Shown here one piece after another: positions 35,930 through 44,753 of a stretch of 64,000 bases of DNA. How positions within the stretch are numbered: the stretch's first letter is position 1; each line of letters begins with the position of its first letter. The stretch is from Flavobacterium humi (GTDB lineage Bacteria; Bacteroidota; Bacteroidia; Flavobacteriales; Flavobacteriaceae), in contig NZ_SRLH01000003.1 of NCBI RefSeq assembly GCF_004745595.1, positions 62,001 through 126,000 on the forward strand, written 5' to 3'. The notes below the pieces were generated by a model, which was given only the letters and a program-made list of their open reading frames with translations, was not told the origin of the DNA and did no database searches. A program made the translations under genes and the position numbers.

Positions 35930-36019
35930 AACTAAACTTAAATTTTTGGTAAAATTAAGGAAATATACCACACCCAAAATAGATTTATCTTTACATTTAG
36001 TCTAATTTATTTACTTCCT

Positions 36020-37081
36020 TTGGAAAATAAGAACAAAACCATATTGATTGCCCCTTTAAACTGGGGTTTGGGACATGCCACACGATGCATCCCGATTATT
36101 AAAGCTTTGGAATCCCACAATTTCATACCGGTCATTGCTTCCGATGGAGTGGCGCTCGATTTACTGCGGAAGGAATTTCCCCATCTGCAATCTGTTGAAT
36201 TGCCTTCTTACAATATCGAATACCCTAAAAATGGCAAGTTCTTTAAGATGAAACTCCTGGCCAACAGCCCGAAAATGATCGATGCCATCCTTAGCGAAAA
36301 GAAACTGGTCAAGAAAATCATCAAGGAATATGCTATAGACGGTGTCATTTCCGACAATCGTTTGGGCGTACGCAATAAAAAAATCCCTTCTGTATTTATC
36401 ACGCATCAATTGAACGTGATGACCGGGAACACTACCTGGCTTACCAGCAAAATGCATCAGTGCATCATCAATAAATTTGACGAATGCTGGGTTCCCGATG
36501 TAGATACCGCACCCAACCTTACCGGAGATTTGGGGCATTTGGACAAACCGCACGGGCATATAAAATACATTGGCCCGCTCAGCCGCCTGCACAAAAAACC
36601 ACTGGATAAAAAATACGACCTGATGGTCATCCTTTCGGGCCCGGAACCTCAGCGTACGATGCTCGAAGAAAAACTGGACGAGGAATTGCAACACTACAAA
36701 GGCCGGATTGTTTTTGTAAAAGGAAAGATCGAACCCGAACAGACGGTTGCCGTGCGGGACCACATCACTTTTTACAATTATATGAATTCGCAGCAGCTTG
36801 AAACGGCTTTTAACGAAAGTGAAAGCGTGCTGTGCCGCTCCGGTTACACCACCATAATGGATTTGGCGCAGTTGGGCAAGAAGGCGTTTTTCATTCCTAC
36901 GCCAGGACAATACGAACAGGAATATTTGGCCAAAAAACTAAAGAAGGAAGGTTTGGTGCCGTATTGCAAACAGGACACATTCAAATCGGACAAATTATTG
37001 GAAATCGACCTGTACAGAGGCTTGAAGGATTTGAAAACGACAGTTACCTGGAAGGAGTTGTTTCAACTTTTTCTAAAGTAA
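36020..37081 (+). CDS. MurG-like glycosyltransferase (GT28-type fold)
   Basis: 353 residues from a TTG at 36020. No ATG is available before the conserved N-terminus ILIAPLNWGLGHATRCIPIIKAL. It has a GT-B fold with the GxGHATR loop and a C-terminal nucleotide-sugar-binding region (SESVLCRSGYTTIMDLAQLGKKAFFIPTPGQYEQEYLA), like the MurG/GT28 family, but it is not MurG itself. The acceptor is unknown. Its 3' end overlaps the convergent histidine-kinase gene by 38 bases. Confidence 0.82.
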   Translation: MENKNKTILIAPLNWGLGHATRCIPIIKALESHNFIPVIASDGVALDLLRKEFPHLQSVELPSYNIEYPKNGKFFKMKLLANSPKMIDAILSEKKLVKKIIKEYAIDGVISDNRLGVRNKKIPSVFITHQLNVMTGNTTWLTSKMHQCIINKFDECWVPDVDTAPNLTGDLGHLDKPHGHIKYIGPLSRLHKKPLDKKYDLMVILSGPEPQRTMLEEKLDEELQHYKGRIVFVKGKIEPEQTVAVRDHITFYNYMNSQQLETAFNESESVLCRSGYTTIMDLAQLGKKAFFIPTPGQYEQEYLAKKLKKEGLVPYCKQDTFKSDKLLEIDLYRGLKDLKTTVTWKELFQLFLK

Positions 37082-38105
37082 AGGAAAATTCGGAACCGAC
37101 ACCGTAGGTACTTTCCACATATATTTTCTCGTCATGGGCTTCTATTATATGCTTTACAATGGAAAGCCCAAGGCCTGAACCTCCTTCGGTACGGGCACCG
37201 CTTTTGTCAACGCGGTAAAAACGTTCAAAAAGGCGGGAAATATTCTGTTTTTCGATTCCTTCACCGTTGTCTGTTACCCTGATGATCACTTTGTTGTTGG
37301 TTAAATCTTCAACCCCGATTTCGGTTGAACCACCCTGTTTCCCGTATTTGATGGAGTTTACCACCAGGTTCATGACCACCTGCTGTATTTTTTCATAATC
37401 CCCGAAAACCATTATCGGCCGGTAATATTTGGAATCGAAATTAAGGGTGATGTCTTTTTTGTTGGCCTGCATCTCGAGAAGGTCCATAACGTTTTGGGTG
37501 AGCTCAATGATATCGAATTCGATCATTTCAAGGCTCTCGTCGCCCATTTCAAGTTTGGCAATCATATCCAGGTCTTCTACAATATAGACCAGGCGTTCTA
37601 CCCCTTTCTCGGCACGTTCGAGGTATTTTTTGCGAAGGTTTTTGTCTTTCATAGCGCCACCTTCGAGCAAGGTCGAGATATAACCCTGAACGGTAAACAG
37701 CGGTGTTTTGAGTTCGTGCGAAACATTGCCTAAAAACTCGCGGCGGTATTCTTCACGGTCTTTCAGCATTTCGATTTCCAGTTTTTTGTCGGTGGCGAAT
37801 TTCTTAACCTGCCTGGTCAGCGTAGCCATATCGGTAGTGATGGCCTGGTTCCTGAAGGTAGTGGAATCCAGGAAAGAAATGTCATCGTAGATTTTCTTTA
37901 CCCTTCTGTAAATAAACCTTTCAACCCGGTATTGAAGCATGAAAAAAGAAAAAACTAGGATGGAAACTGCGAATATCCCCGAAAACAACCAGGAGAAATA
38001 AAAGAAAAAATACGTCAGTATCGATACGAATCCAGTCGCAAAAAGAGTAATATACAAAGAGGATTTTACAGCAAACTTATATGTTTTCCTAAAGTTTATA
38101 CTCAT
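37044..38105 (-). CDS. PhoR-like sensor histidine kinase
   Basis: 353 residues. Two close N-terminal membrane helices (about 15-35 and 39-57) are followed by a short HAMP-like stretch and then a classical kinase: H-box FLGNVSHELKTPL (His130), N-box VMNLVVNSIKYG, G1 VTDNGEGI and G2 GGSGLGLSIVKH. There is almost no periplasmic domain, as in PhoR. The response regulator ends at the base just before its start. Its 3' end overlaps the convergent glycosyltransferase gene. Confidence 0.9.
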   Translation of the reverse strand: MSINFRKTYKFAVKSSLYITLFATGFVSILTYFFFYFSWLFSGIFAVSILVFSFFMLQYRVERFIYRRVKKIYDDISFLDSTTFRNQAITTDMATLTRQVKKFATDKKLEIEMLKDREEYRREFLGNVSHELKTPLFTVQGYISTLLEGGAMKDKNLRKKYLERAEKGVERLVYIVEDLDMIAKLEMGDESLEMIEFDIIELTQNVMDLLEMQANKKDITLNFDSKYYRPIMVFGDYEKIQQVVMNLVVNSIKYGKQGGSTEIGVEDLTNNKVIIRVTDNGEGIEKQNISRLFERFYRVDKSGARTEGGSGLGLSIVKHIIEAHDEKIYVESTYGVGSEFSFTLEKVETTPSR

Positions 38106-38789
38106 TTACAATTCAAATTTATAACCAACCCCTTTGATGGTTTTAAACAGGTCTTCGCCTATTTTTTCCCTTAATTTCCGGATATGCACATCAATGGTAC
38201 GTCCGCCTACAACAACTTCGTTGCCCCAAACCTTGTCCAGGATTTCTTCTCTTTTGAATACTTTTCCCGGTTTTGAAGCCAATAAGTAAAACAATTCGAA
38301 TTCCTTCCTAGGCAAAATGATCTCGATGCCGTCTTTGACGATTTTGTATTCTTCCCTGTTGATCAGGATATCCCCAACGTTCAGGTTTTCGGTTACGGCT
38401 TCATCGTCTTTTAACCTGCGTAGCAACGCTTTGACCTTGCTGACCAAAACTTTCGGCTTTATCGGTTTTGTAATATAATCATCGGCTCCGGCATCAAATC
38501 CGGCAACCAGGGAATAATCTTCGCTTCTGGCGGTCAGGAATGTAATGATGGTATTGCTTAATTCGGGTGTTTTCCTGATAATCTCGCAGGCTTCCATCCC
38601 ATCCATTTCGGGCATCATCACATCCATGATAATAAGATTGGGAATGTGCTTTTTGGCTTTCTGTACTGCTTCTTTTCCGTTTTCGGCAGTAAATACCTGA
38701 TATCCTTCCTGAGTCAAATTATATCCGACGATTTCTAAAATATCGGCTTCATCATCCACTAATAAGATCTTGATCTCTTTCTTTTTCAT
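38106..38789 (-). CDS. PhoB-like OmpR-family response regulator
   Basis: 227 residues. The receiver has Asp12-Asp13, phospho-acceptor Asp56 (LIIMDVMMPEMDG) and Lys108 (YITKPIKP). The C-terminal winged helix (about 133-227) ends with VVVGGRTIDVHIRKLREKIGEDLFKTIKGVGYKFEL, the OmpR/PhoB pattern. It shares an operon with a PhoR-like kinase. Upstream, and divergent, are a TonB-dependent receptor and a 62-bp array of 11-bp repeats that fits PhoB-type tandem binding. Confidence 0.92.
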   Translation of the reverse strand: MKKKEIKILLVDDEADILEIVGYNLTQEGYQVFTAENGKEAVQKAKKHIPNLIIMDVMMPEMDGMEACEIIRKTPELSNTIITFLTARSEDYSLVAGFDAGADDYITKPIKPKVLVSKVKALLRRLKDDEAVTENLNVGDILINREEYKIVKDGIEIILPRKEFELFYLLASKPGKVFKREEILDKVWGNEVVVGGRTIDVHIRKLREKIGEDLFKTIKGVGYKFEL

Positions 38790-38856
38790 ATAAGGTAATA
38801 TCTGTTTTTTGTGACGTAAAAGTAGTCATATTTTGAAAGAAAATATTGTAGTTACA

Positions 38857-38864
38857 CAAATTTA
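38857..38864 (-). promoter_or_regulatory. -7 element of the response regulator/kinase operon
   Basis: The minus strand reads TAAATTTG, an exact TAnnTTTG, 67 bases before the ATG. The TAAC repeat array begins 6 bases upstream of it, so the regulator could also control its own promoter. Confidence 0.5.
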
Positions 38865-38870
38865 ATCTGA

Positions 38871-38932
38871 TAACATTTACATAACATAATGAAAACCAAA
38901 TCGTAACTTCTGAGTAACATCAACTTTACATT
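38871..38932 (+). promoter_or_regulatory. Array of six 11-bp repeats (candidate PhoB-type operator)
   Basis: Seven-base units begin every 11 bases: TAACATT (38871), TAACATA (38882), AAACCAA (38893, weak), TAACTTC (38904), TAACATC (38915) and TTACATT (38926). OmpR/PhoB regulators bind head-to-tail 11-bp direct repeats (7 bases plus 4-base spacer). The array lies between the divergent PhoB-like gene and the TonB-dependent receptor gene, immediately upstream of the receptor -7 element, where it would replace the -33 contact of an activated promoter. Confidence 0.72.
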
Positions 38933-38939
38933 TCGGAAT

Positions 38940-38947
38940 TTCCTTTG
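38940..38947 (+). promoter_or_regulatory. -7 element of the TonB-dependent receptor gene
   Basis: TTCCTTTG differs from TAnnTTTG at one position and ends 23 bases before the ATG. It starts exactly 25 bases after the TAACATC unit at 38915, the same spacing as at the lipoprotein promoter (41894 to 41919). An imperfect -7 fits an activator-dependent promoter. Confidence 0.5.
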
Positions 38948-38970
38948 CACCAAATTAAAACACAACAACA

Positions 38971-41763
38971 ATGAAATTCAAATTAACATTTCTATTCTTA
39001 TTCACCACATTACTGTCATTTTCGCAAAACGGAACTGTGACGGGTGTTGTTTCTGATAAAGATCTAAAAGGAGAACCCCTTCCTTTTGCAAATGTTACCA
39101 TCAAAGGTACGGCTTTTGGTGCAACCACAGATATGAATGGTACATATGCCATCGAAATTCCTGAGGGAAATTATGAAATCGTTTTCAGTTTTCTTGGATA
39201 CGAATCGAAATCGGTTCCGTTTTCCATCAAAGCCGGCGAGAAAAAAACCATAAACGAAACCATTGGTTCGGGAAGCGTTACCATGGAAGATGTAGTAGTT
39301 AAAGCTACAGTTAGCCGTGAAAAAGAGACTGCTTTATTATTGGAACAGAAAAAAGCCGTTGAGATCAAACAAAGTATAGGAGCCCAGGAAATGGCCAGAA
39401 AAGGTGTGAGCGATGTAGAAGAAGGATTGACTAAAATAACAGGTATCACAAAAGTAGGTTCAAGAGGTTTGTTTGTACGAGGATTAGAAGACCGATACAA
39501 CAACTTATTGGTAAACGGGCTTGCGGTTCCTTCCAACAATCCTTTCAAGAAAATTATCCCTTTGGATTTATTCCCAACGGATATCGTGAGTGTGATTGAA
39601 GTTTACAAAACATTCAACCCTAATATTTATGGTGATTTTGCAGGTGGGACTTTTAATATTTCAACTTCAAAAGGACAAAAAAGCATCACAAAACTTACTA
39701 TAGGCGTTGGTTATACTACTGACAACAATTTGGTTGATTTCAATATTTCCAAAGACGCGGACAACACCAAAGGTTTCTTCGGTTTAACCGGAAAAGACAG
39801 AGCATTGCCTGGATTATTGGGTGGAAAACCTTCCAGTTACACACTAACTCCTGAGCAGTCATTGGAATCTTTTAAAAGTGGTTTCGATGTAACGGAAACA
39901 AAAAGCCCTTTGAACACAAGCATCGGCTTATTGCATGTTGAGAAATTCCAGCTAAAAAACGACAATAAGTTTTCGTACTTGCTTTCGTTGAACTTTGACA
40001 ACAATTTTTCTGTTAAAAAAGGTGTGGAACGAAATTTCAGCAACAACCCTTCCGGGTATGTGTACAAAAATGATTTCATCAACACGGAATACAAATACAA
40101 GACTTCCTTATCAACGCTTCTTGGCCTGAATTATACTTCAAAAAGAACCAGCTTTACCTGGAACAACTTCTATTTGAGAACAACTGAGAGCATGATAAAA
40201 GACCAGTTTGGTTATGCTGACTTATCGGCTAACAACAATAAATCGATCATCAGGACCAACCAATTGGACCAATCGGATTATTTCAACTCACAATTGCTTG
40301 GGGAATACAGCCTGACATCTGACAAGAACCATACGATCAAAGCCGGAGGTTCGTTTGCCAAAACATCTTACCAACAACCGGACAGAAAATTTTTCTCAGG
40401 AACGAAAGACGGTGACAACATCATCACTTCGATCGCCGGGAACAACTTCATCAAGCAATACCTTGATATTGACAGCGATATGTATTTGTCAGGAATGGCA
40501 GAATACAGCTTGAAATTTGGTGGTGACAAACAAAACGCCTTGAATATCGGTTACAACGGAAGTGCTTCCTTAATGCAGTCTTCTTACCGTTTCATTTCGC
40601 CTATCAATAATTTCGCCCCGAATAACTTTACGGTTGCCATCAATAGCCTGGATGCTCAGTTAAATGATTATTTAAGCCAAAATGCTTTCAGTTTCAGGGA
40701 AAGTTCTAATGCTACTTACAAAGCGAAGCTAAAGGAGATTACCAATGCCGGTTATGCAAACGTATTGTTCAAATTTGCTGACAAATGGGAAGTTAACGGT
40801 GGTGTGAGAGCCGAAAATGCAGAGCGCGAGACAAAATACAGGGAGCAAGGGTCGTTTGATCAGAAATTTAAGGTCATCAACAAGCAAAAACTATATGTTT
40901 TGCCATCGTTAAACGTAAAATACGGATTGTCTGAAAACGCGAACATCCGTTTTGCGGCGAGCCAGACCTATACAAAACCGGTCATCATGGAAGCTTATCC
41001 GATTGAATATATCAATGCCGACGGTTCTTCCATCAAAGGTAATCCTTATGTGGTAAACAGCGACAATTACAATGTTGACTTAAAATACGAATTGTTCCCA
41101 AGCAATAAGGAAATGCTTGCCGTAGGTTTCTTTGGAAAGAAAATCAAAAAACCGATCGAAAGAACTTTTGAGTCCAATGCAACCACAAGTACAATCATTA
41201 CCTATTTAAATTCAGACAACGCCACTCTTTACGGTGCAGAATTGGAATTCATCTTTGATTTTGAAAGATTAAGTAAAAATCTATCGGATTTATCGTTAGG
41301 GTTCAACACTTCGCTTATGCAAACCAAAGTGGAAGTTCCGCAACAGATCACAAAACCGGACGGCAGCACAACATATTCGGTAGAAACCCACAGATCAAGA
41401 GATTTGCAGGGAGCTTCAAAATGGCTGATCAATTCCGATTTGAAATACCAATTCAACCTGAACAAAAACTGGAGCAACACCGTAACTTTCGTGTATTCTG
41501 TTTTCGGCAAAAGGATTTATGCTGTGGGGACAGGAGGTTTGGACCACATCAATGAATTGCCTTTCCAACAATTGGATTTTGTATGGAGCAGCAAACTTTC
41601 AGACCATTTTGATTTGAAATTCTCTGCCGACAACATTTTAAACCCGGAAAGAAACCTTGAGTTGGGAACCAATGGAAACGCTCCTATCTCGGAATCTTCC
41701 AATGTGGTAAACAGCTACAAAAAAGGAGTTGGGTTCTCTTTGAATTTAGGATATACTTTTTAA
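38971..41763 (+). CDS. TonB-dependent outer-membrane receptor
   Basis: 930 residues. A signal peptide (MKFKLTFLFLFTTLLSFSQ) is followed by a carboxypeptidase-regulatory-like beta domain (about 21-100), a plug (SIGAQEMARKGVSDVEEGLTKITGI, then GLFVRGLEDRYNNLLVNGL) and a 22-strand barrel ending in aromatic GYTF. It imports a bulky or scarce nutrient with TonB energy. No SusD-like partner follows; a lipoprotein gene with the same promoter architecture does. The location beside PhoB/PhoR-like genes suggests a phosphate- or organophosphate-related substrate, which is inference only. Confidence 0.92.
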   Translation: MKFKLTFLFLFTTLLSFSQNGTVTGVVSDKDLKGEPLPFANVTIKGTAFGATTDMNGTYAIEIPEGNYEIVFSFLGYESKSVPFSIKAGEKKTINETIGSGSVTMEDVVVKATVSREKETALLLEQKKAVEIKQSIGAQEMARKGVSDVEEGLTKITGITKVGSRGLFVRGLEDRYNNLLVNGLAVPSNNPFKKIIPLDLFPTDIVSVIEVYKTFNPNIYGDFAGGTFNISTSKGQKSITKLTIGVGYTTDNNLVDFNISKDADNTKGFFGLTGKDRALPGLLGGKPSSYTLTPEQSLESFKSGFDVTETKSPLNTSIGLLHVEKFQLKNDNKFSYLLSLNFDNNFSVKKGVERNFSNNPSGYVYKNDFINTEYKYKTSLSTLLGLNYTSKRTSFTWNNFYLRTTESMIKDQFGYADLSANNNKSIIRTNQLDQSDYFNSQLLGEYSLTSDKNHTIKAGGSFAKTSYQQPDRKFFSGTKDGDNIITSIAGNNFIKQYLDIDSDMYLSGMAEYSLKFGGDKQNALNIGYNGSASLMQSSYRFISPINNFAPNNFTVAINSLDAQLNDYLSQNAFSFRESSNATYKAKLKEITNAGYANVLFKFADKWEVNGGVRAENAERETKYREQGSFDQKFKVINKQKLYVLPSLNVKYGLSENANIRFAASQTYTKPVIMEAYPIEYINADGSSIKGNPYVVNSDNYNVDLKYELFPSNKEMLAVGFFGKKIKKPIERTFESNATTSTIITYLNSDNATLYGAELEFIFDFERLSKNLSDLSLGFNTSLMQTKVEVPQQITKPDGSTTYSVETHRSRDLQGASKWLINSDLKYQFNLNKNWSNTVTFVYSVFGKRIYAVGTGGLDHINELPFQQLDFVWSSKLSDHFDLKFSADNILNPERNLELGTNGNAPISESSNVVNSYKKGVGFSLNLGYTF

Positions 41764-41784
41764 TACGCATTTTGCCTATTGATA

Positions 41785-41814
41785 TAAAAAAAGCTGCCGG
41801 TGGCAGCTTTTTTT
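41785..41814 (+). terminator. Terminator of the TonB-dependent receptor gene
   Basis: GCTGCC / GGCAGC with a three-base loop is extended by A-run/T-run pairing (AAAAAAGCTGCC, GGCAGCTTTTTT) and followed by more T residues. Confidence 0.88.
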
Positions 41815-41871
41815 CATTACACCTAAACCACTGAGGCTTAACGATAAATTTACTTTTTCATTGGTTTAAAA

Positions 41872-41900
41872 TAACACTTTTATAATATTTAGATAACTAA
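41872..41900 (+). promoter_or_regulatory. Three 11-bp TAAC repeats upstream of the lipoprotein gene
   Basis: TAACACT (41872), TAATATT (41883) and TAACTAA (41894) are spaced exactly 11 bases apart. The last unit begins 25 bases before the -7 element, identical to the receptor promoter, so the same regulator probably binds both. Confidence 0.68.
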
Positions 41901-41918
41901 CAAAAAAACAAGCCCATA

Positions 41919-41926
41919 TACATTTG
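41919..41926 (+). promoter_or_regulatory. -7 element of the lipoprotein gene
   Basis: TACATTTG matches TAnnTTTG and ends 27 bases before the ATG. There is no TTG at -33; instead the TAAC repeats occupy that side. Confidence 0.6.
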
Positions 41927-41953
41927 TAGTACAAAAAATTAACAACAAAACTT

Positions 41954-43135
41954 ATGAAAAAAATCGTTTTCGGATTGGCAATTTTAGCTTCAATCTTTAC
42001 AAGTTGTACAAGCAGTGATGATGAAACCACAGCGAATACAGTGACAGGAGAAATAACAGGCCCAATCACGGCCAACAAAACGTATCCTTTAGGAACTTAT
42101 ACATTAAAAGGAATTGTAAAAATCGAATCTGGTGTAACTCTTACATTTGATGCCGGTTCAACAATCACTTGCGACAAAACGACTGGTGACAACGCTTTAG
42201 TTGTTAAAAACGGTGGAAAATTAATTATTAACGGAACCGCTTCTCAGCCAGTGGTTTTCACAGAGAAATCACAAGTTCCAGGTTCTTGGGGTGGAATCAT
42301 CATGTACGGGGATGCTCCAATCAAAGCTATTGGCGGTGTGACAACTTCTACTTCAGAGGATGGAAACGCTATGTCTTACGGCGGAACAAATGCAGCACAT
42401 AACGGTGGTTCTTTAAACTATGTTAGAGTAGAATATGCCGGAGCAAAATTAGCTGACGGAACAAAAGAAAACAATGCATTCACTTTTTACTCAGTAGGTT
42501 CAGGTACAACTCTTGACCACTTGGTAGCTTACAAAGGAGCAGATGACGGATATGAATTCTTCGGAGGAACTGTGAGCATGACCAATGCTATTTCTTACGG
42601 AAATTTTGATGACGCTTTCGACTGGCAAGATGGATGGCAAGGCCAAAACAATTCAAACTGGTACGGATACCAGGTTACCAAAGGAAACTTCGGAATGGAA
42701 ATTGAGTGTTCAAACAACAACAATGCTTTCTTCCCTAAAGTAACTAACGTAACTCTAAAAAGAGCAGCTGGTTGTACTCCTGAAGTAGCTGGTGCTATCG
42801 AAATCGATGCTTTCCAATTCAAAAAAGAAGGAAACGGTGATTTCAGCAATGTAGTGATCTCAGGTTATGGAAATTATACAGAAGGTGCTACTACTTATGA
42901 AGGTGCTGCTGTAAAAATCCAGGACGCTACAACCAACACCAATCAGGTAAATGGTTCAAAAATCAAATTAACAAACGTTAAGATAAGTGCTACATCACAC
43001 GATATCTCCGGAGCAACAGGCAGTATCGTGGTGACTTTCCCTGCTGGGCAATTCTCAACAAATGCAGCAGCGACAGGTGCTACATTAACAACAGGAAACT
43101 GGTCTACAGTAGGCGGAACAAGCTTATTGCAATAA
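41954..43135 (+). CDS. Lipoprotein with beta-helix-like fold, co-regulated with the TonB receptor
   Basis: 393 residues. A lipoprotein signal (lipobox FTSC, Cys about 18) precedes an acidic Ser/Thr linker, then a long beta-rich domain with repeated glycine turns (LKGIVKIESGVTLTFDAGSTI, ALVVKNGGKLIINGTA, GSWGGIIMYGDAPI), typical of parallel beta-helix proteins. Conserved aromatic/acidic stretches follow (DDGYEFFGG, DDAFDWQDGWQG). I cannot name an enzyme activity. It shares TAAC-repeat promoter architecture with the receptor, so it may capture or process the receptor substrate at the cell surface. Confidence 0.75.
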   Translation: MKKIVFGLAILASIFTSCTSSDDETTANTVTGEITGPITANKTYPLGTYTLKGIVKIESGVTLTFDAGSTITCDKTTGDNALVVKNGGKLIINGTASQPVVFTEKSQVPGSWGGIIMYGDAPIKAIGGVTTSTSEDGNAMSYGGTNAAHNGGSLNYVRVEYAGAKLADGTKENNAFTFYSVGSGTTLDHLVAYKGADDGYEFFGGTVSMTNAISYGNFDDAFDWQDGWQGQNNSNWYGYQVTKGNFGMEIECSNNNNAFFPKVTNVTLKRAAGCTPEVAGAIEIDAFQFKKEGNGDFSNVVISGYGNYTEGATTYEGAAVKIQDATTNTNQVNGSKIKLTNVKISATSHDISGATGSIVVTFPAGQFSTNAAATGATLTTGNWSTVGGTSLLQ

Positions 43136-43158
43136 GCAGATTCCAATAACATTTTATA

Positions 43159-43193
43159 AAATGCTCAAAATTAATTTTTTGAGCATTTTTTTT
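43159..43193 (+). terminator. Terminator of the lipoprotein gene
   Basis: AAATGCTCAAAA and TTTTGAGCATTT form a 12-bp stem with a six-base loop, then a T-run to 43193. Confidence 0.85.
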
Positions 43194-43242
43194 GGTACAG
43201 TATTTGAAATAATTTTATATCTTTACTTTATTATTTGAATCA

Positions 43243-43584
43243 ATGAAGAAAAATTACATTTATATTACTTTATTCCTTTTGTTATTTTCCTTGGGCGCTA
43301 CCGCTCAAGAGAATAGGGATACCACATTGAATTCAAGAAACCAGGAACAACCTTTTGAAAACCTAAACATTTATCCGAACCCTACCAGTAACGATCATGT
43401 TTATATCACTTCAAAAAGCACAGCCCCTAAAGATATTGAGATTTTCGACGTATTGGGAAAACGCATCATGCAAACCACAATCGTGACCAAAGAGCTAAAT
43501 GTTTCTTCCCTTTTGCCGGGCGTTTATATTATCAAAATCAAAGAAGGCGAGCTTCGTGCCACCAGAAAATTGATTATCAGGTAA
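43243..43584 (+). CDS. Small secreted protein consisting mostly of a T9SS sorting domain
   Basis: 113 residues. A signal peptide (ITLFLLLFSLGATAQ) and a linker of about 20 residues lead straight into a type A T9SS sorting domain (LNIYPNPTSNDHVYITSK, IEIFDVLGKRIMQT, LLPGVYIIKI) that fills the rest of the protein. There is almost no cargo, so it is either a reduced remnant of a larger secreted protein or a functional mini-protein. Neighbours are other T9SS genes. Confidence 0.8.
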   Translation: MKKNYIYITLFLLLFSLGATAQENRDTTLNSRNQEQPFENLNIYPNPTSNDHVYITSKSTAPKDIEIFDVLGKRIMQTTIVTKELNVSSLLPGVYIIKIKEGELRATRKLIIR

Positions 43585-43657
43585 TTATTCTTTTTAAACT
43601 ATTAACATTTAATAATTAATTTACATTGATTCCTTTTAATTTAAAGGAATTACTTAT

Positions 43658-43665
43658 TATCTTTG
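43658..43665 (+). promoter_or_regulatory. -7 element of the 43.7-kb T9SS gene
   Basis: TATCTTTG is an exact TAnnTTTG, 27 bases before the ATG at 43693. An upstream in-frame TTG (43663) lies inside it and can be ruled out as a start. An 8-bp inverted repeat (ATTCCTTT, AAAGGAAT; 43629-43650) lies just upstream and might be an operator. Confidence 0.55.
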
Positions 43666-43692
43666 TTGTCCATTTTAACAAAAAAAATCAAA

Positions 43693-44667
43693 ATGAAAAA
43701 AATTTACTTTATAGGAGCTTTATTGGCTACCTCATTGTCTTTCGGACAGGCCACTTTGCCATATTACGAACCATTTAATTACACTGCCGCTTCCAACCTT
43801 GGAGCTCAGGGCGGATGGGTTAATGTCAATACTGGAGATGAAGTTTTAGTTGAGGCAGGTAACTTATCTTATACTGGATTACAGGCGTCTTTAGGGAATT
43901 CTGTTAAATTTGACGGAGGTGGAATCGACCCGCAACAAGCTTTTACCGCTCAAACTTCCGGAATTGTTTATTCTTCATTTATCATAAAAGTTGTCAGCGT
44001 TACAGGTGTTACAGATCCTAACGGAGGTTATTCATACGGATTGGCTGATACGTCAACAAATTTCGCTTCTACTGTTTGGATTAAACCATTAGGAGCAGGT
44101 TTTCAATTTGGAATCAATAAAGCTACAGCAACTGGAGACACGCAATACCTTCCAACTGAATACGCTTTAAATACAAACTATCTTGTTGTTATTGCTTATG
44201 ATTTAGGAGCAACAAAGGCTTCATCTATATGGATAAACCCAACGAATCTTGGTGCAGTATCCGCTCCAGCTTCAACTTTAACAACTACGACAGGAACTAC
44301 AGACAGAACTCAAATCCAAAGAGTATTCCTTAGACAGGATTCTGCAACTGAAACTGCAAGTGTTGTAATTGACGAAATAAGAGTAGGTACAACTTGGGCA
44401 CAAGTAACTCCAGTTCCACTTGGCGTTGCTGAAAACAACATCTCAGGATTAAAAGTATACCCTAACCCGGCTAAATCCAGCTTATTTGTAACTTCAGACA
44501 ATTTCGAAGCAAAACAAGTTGAAATTTACAATGTTTTAGGTAAAATGGTACTTTCTACAACTGTTACAAACGCTCCAGTTAACGTATCAACACTTTCAAG
44601 CGGTGTTTATATGGTAAAAGTAACTGAAGAAGGAAAAACAGCTACAAGAAAAATAGTGATTGAATAA
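43693..44667 (+). CDS. T9SS type A sorting-domain protein
   Basis: 324 residues from the ATG at 43693 (MKKIYFIGALLATSLSFGQ, signal peptide). A beta-sandwich-like cargo of about 220 residues (YYEPFNYTAASNLGAQGGW, then VVIDEIRVGTTWAQV) is followed by the T9SS sorting domain (GLKVYPNPAKSSLFVTSDN, then LSSGVYMVKV). No catalytic motif was seen; the cargo resembles secreted lectin-like (LamG-type) sheets, but weakly. The sorting-domain DNA is almost identical to that of the next gene. Confidence 0.85.
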   Translation: MKKIYFIGALLATSLSFGQATLPYYEPFNYTAASNLGAQGGWVNVNTGDEVLVEAGNLSYTGLQASLGNSVKFDGGGIDPQQAFTAQTSGIVYSSFIIKVVSVTGVTDPNGGYSYGLADTSTNFASTVWIKPLGAGFQFGINKATATGDTQYLPTEYALNTNYLVVIAYDLGATKASSIWINPTNLGAVSAPASTLTTTTGTTDRTQIQRVFLRQDSATETASVVIDEIRVGTTWAQVTPVPLGVAENNISGLKVYPNPAKSSLFVTSDNFEAKQVEIYNVLGKMVLSTTVTNAPVNVSTLSSGVYMVKVTEEGKTATRKIVIE

Positions 44668-44681
44668 TTCATTTCTCACTA
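44458..44681 (+). repeat. 224-bp near-identical repeat, copy A
   Basis: The T9SS-domain coding segment and 14 bases past the stop match 45354-45577 at all but about ten positions, while the cargo regions of the two genes do not match. The sharp boundaries point to segmental duplication or gene conversion of the tail. Confidence 0.85.
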
Positions 44682-44696
44682 CATTACTAAGAAAAG

Positions 44697-44722
44697 ACCC
44701 CAATTTATATTGGGGTTTTTTT
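44697..44722 (+). terminator. Terminator of the 43.7-kb T9SS gene
   Basis: ACCCCAAT / ATTGGGGT with a four-base loop is followed by a T-run. Confidence 0.85.
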
Positions 44723-44753
44723 GTAGCTTCGCGCTCCTTAAATACAATTAAAA

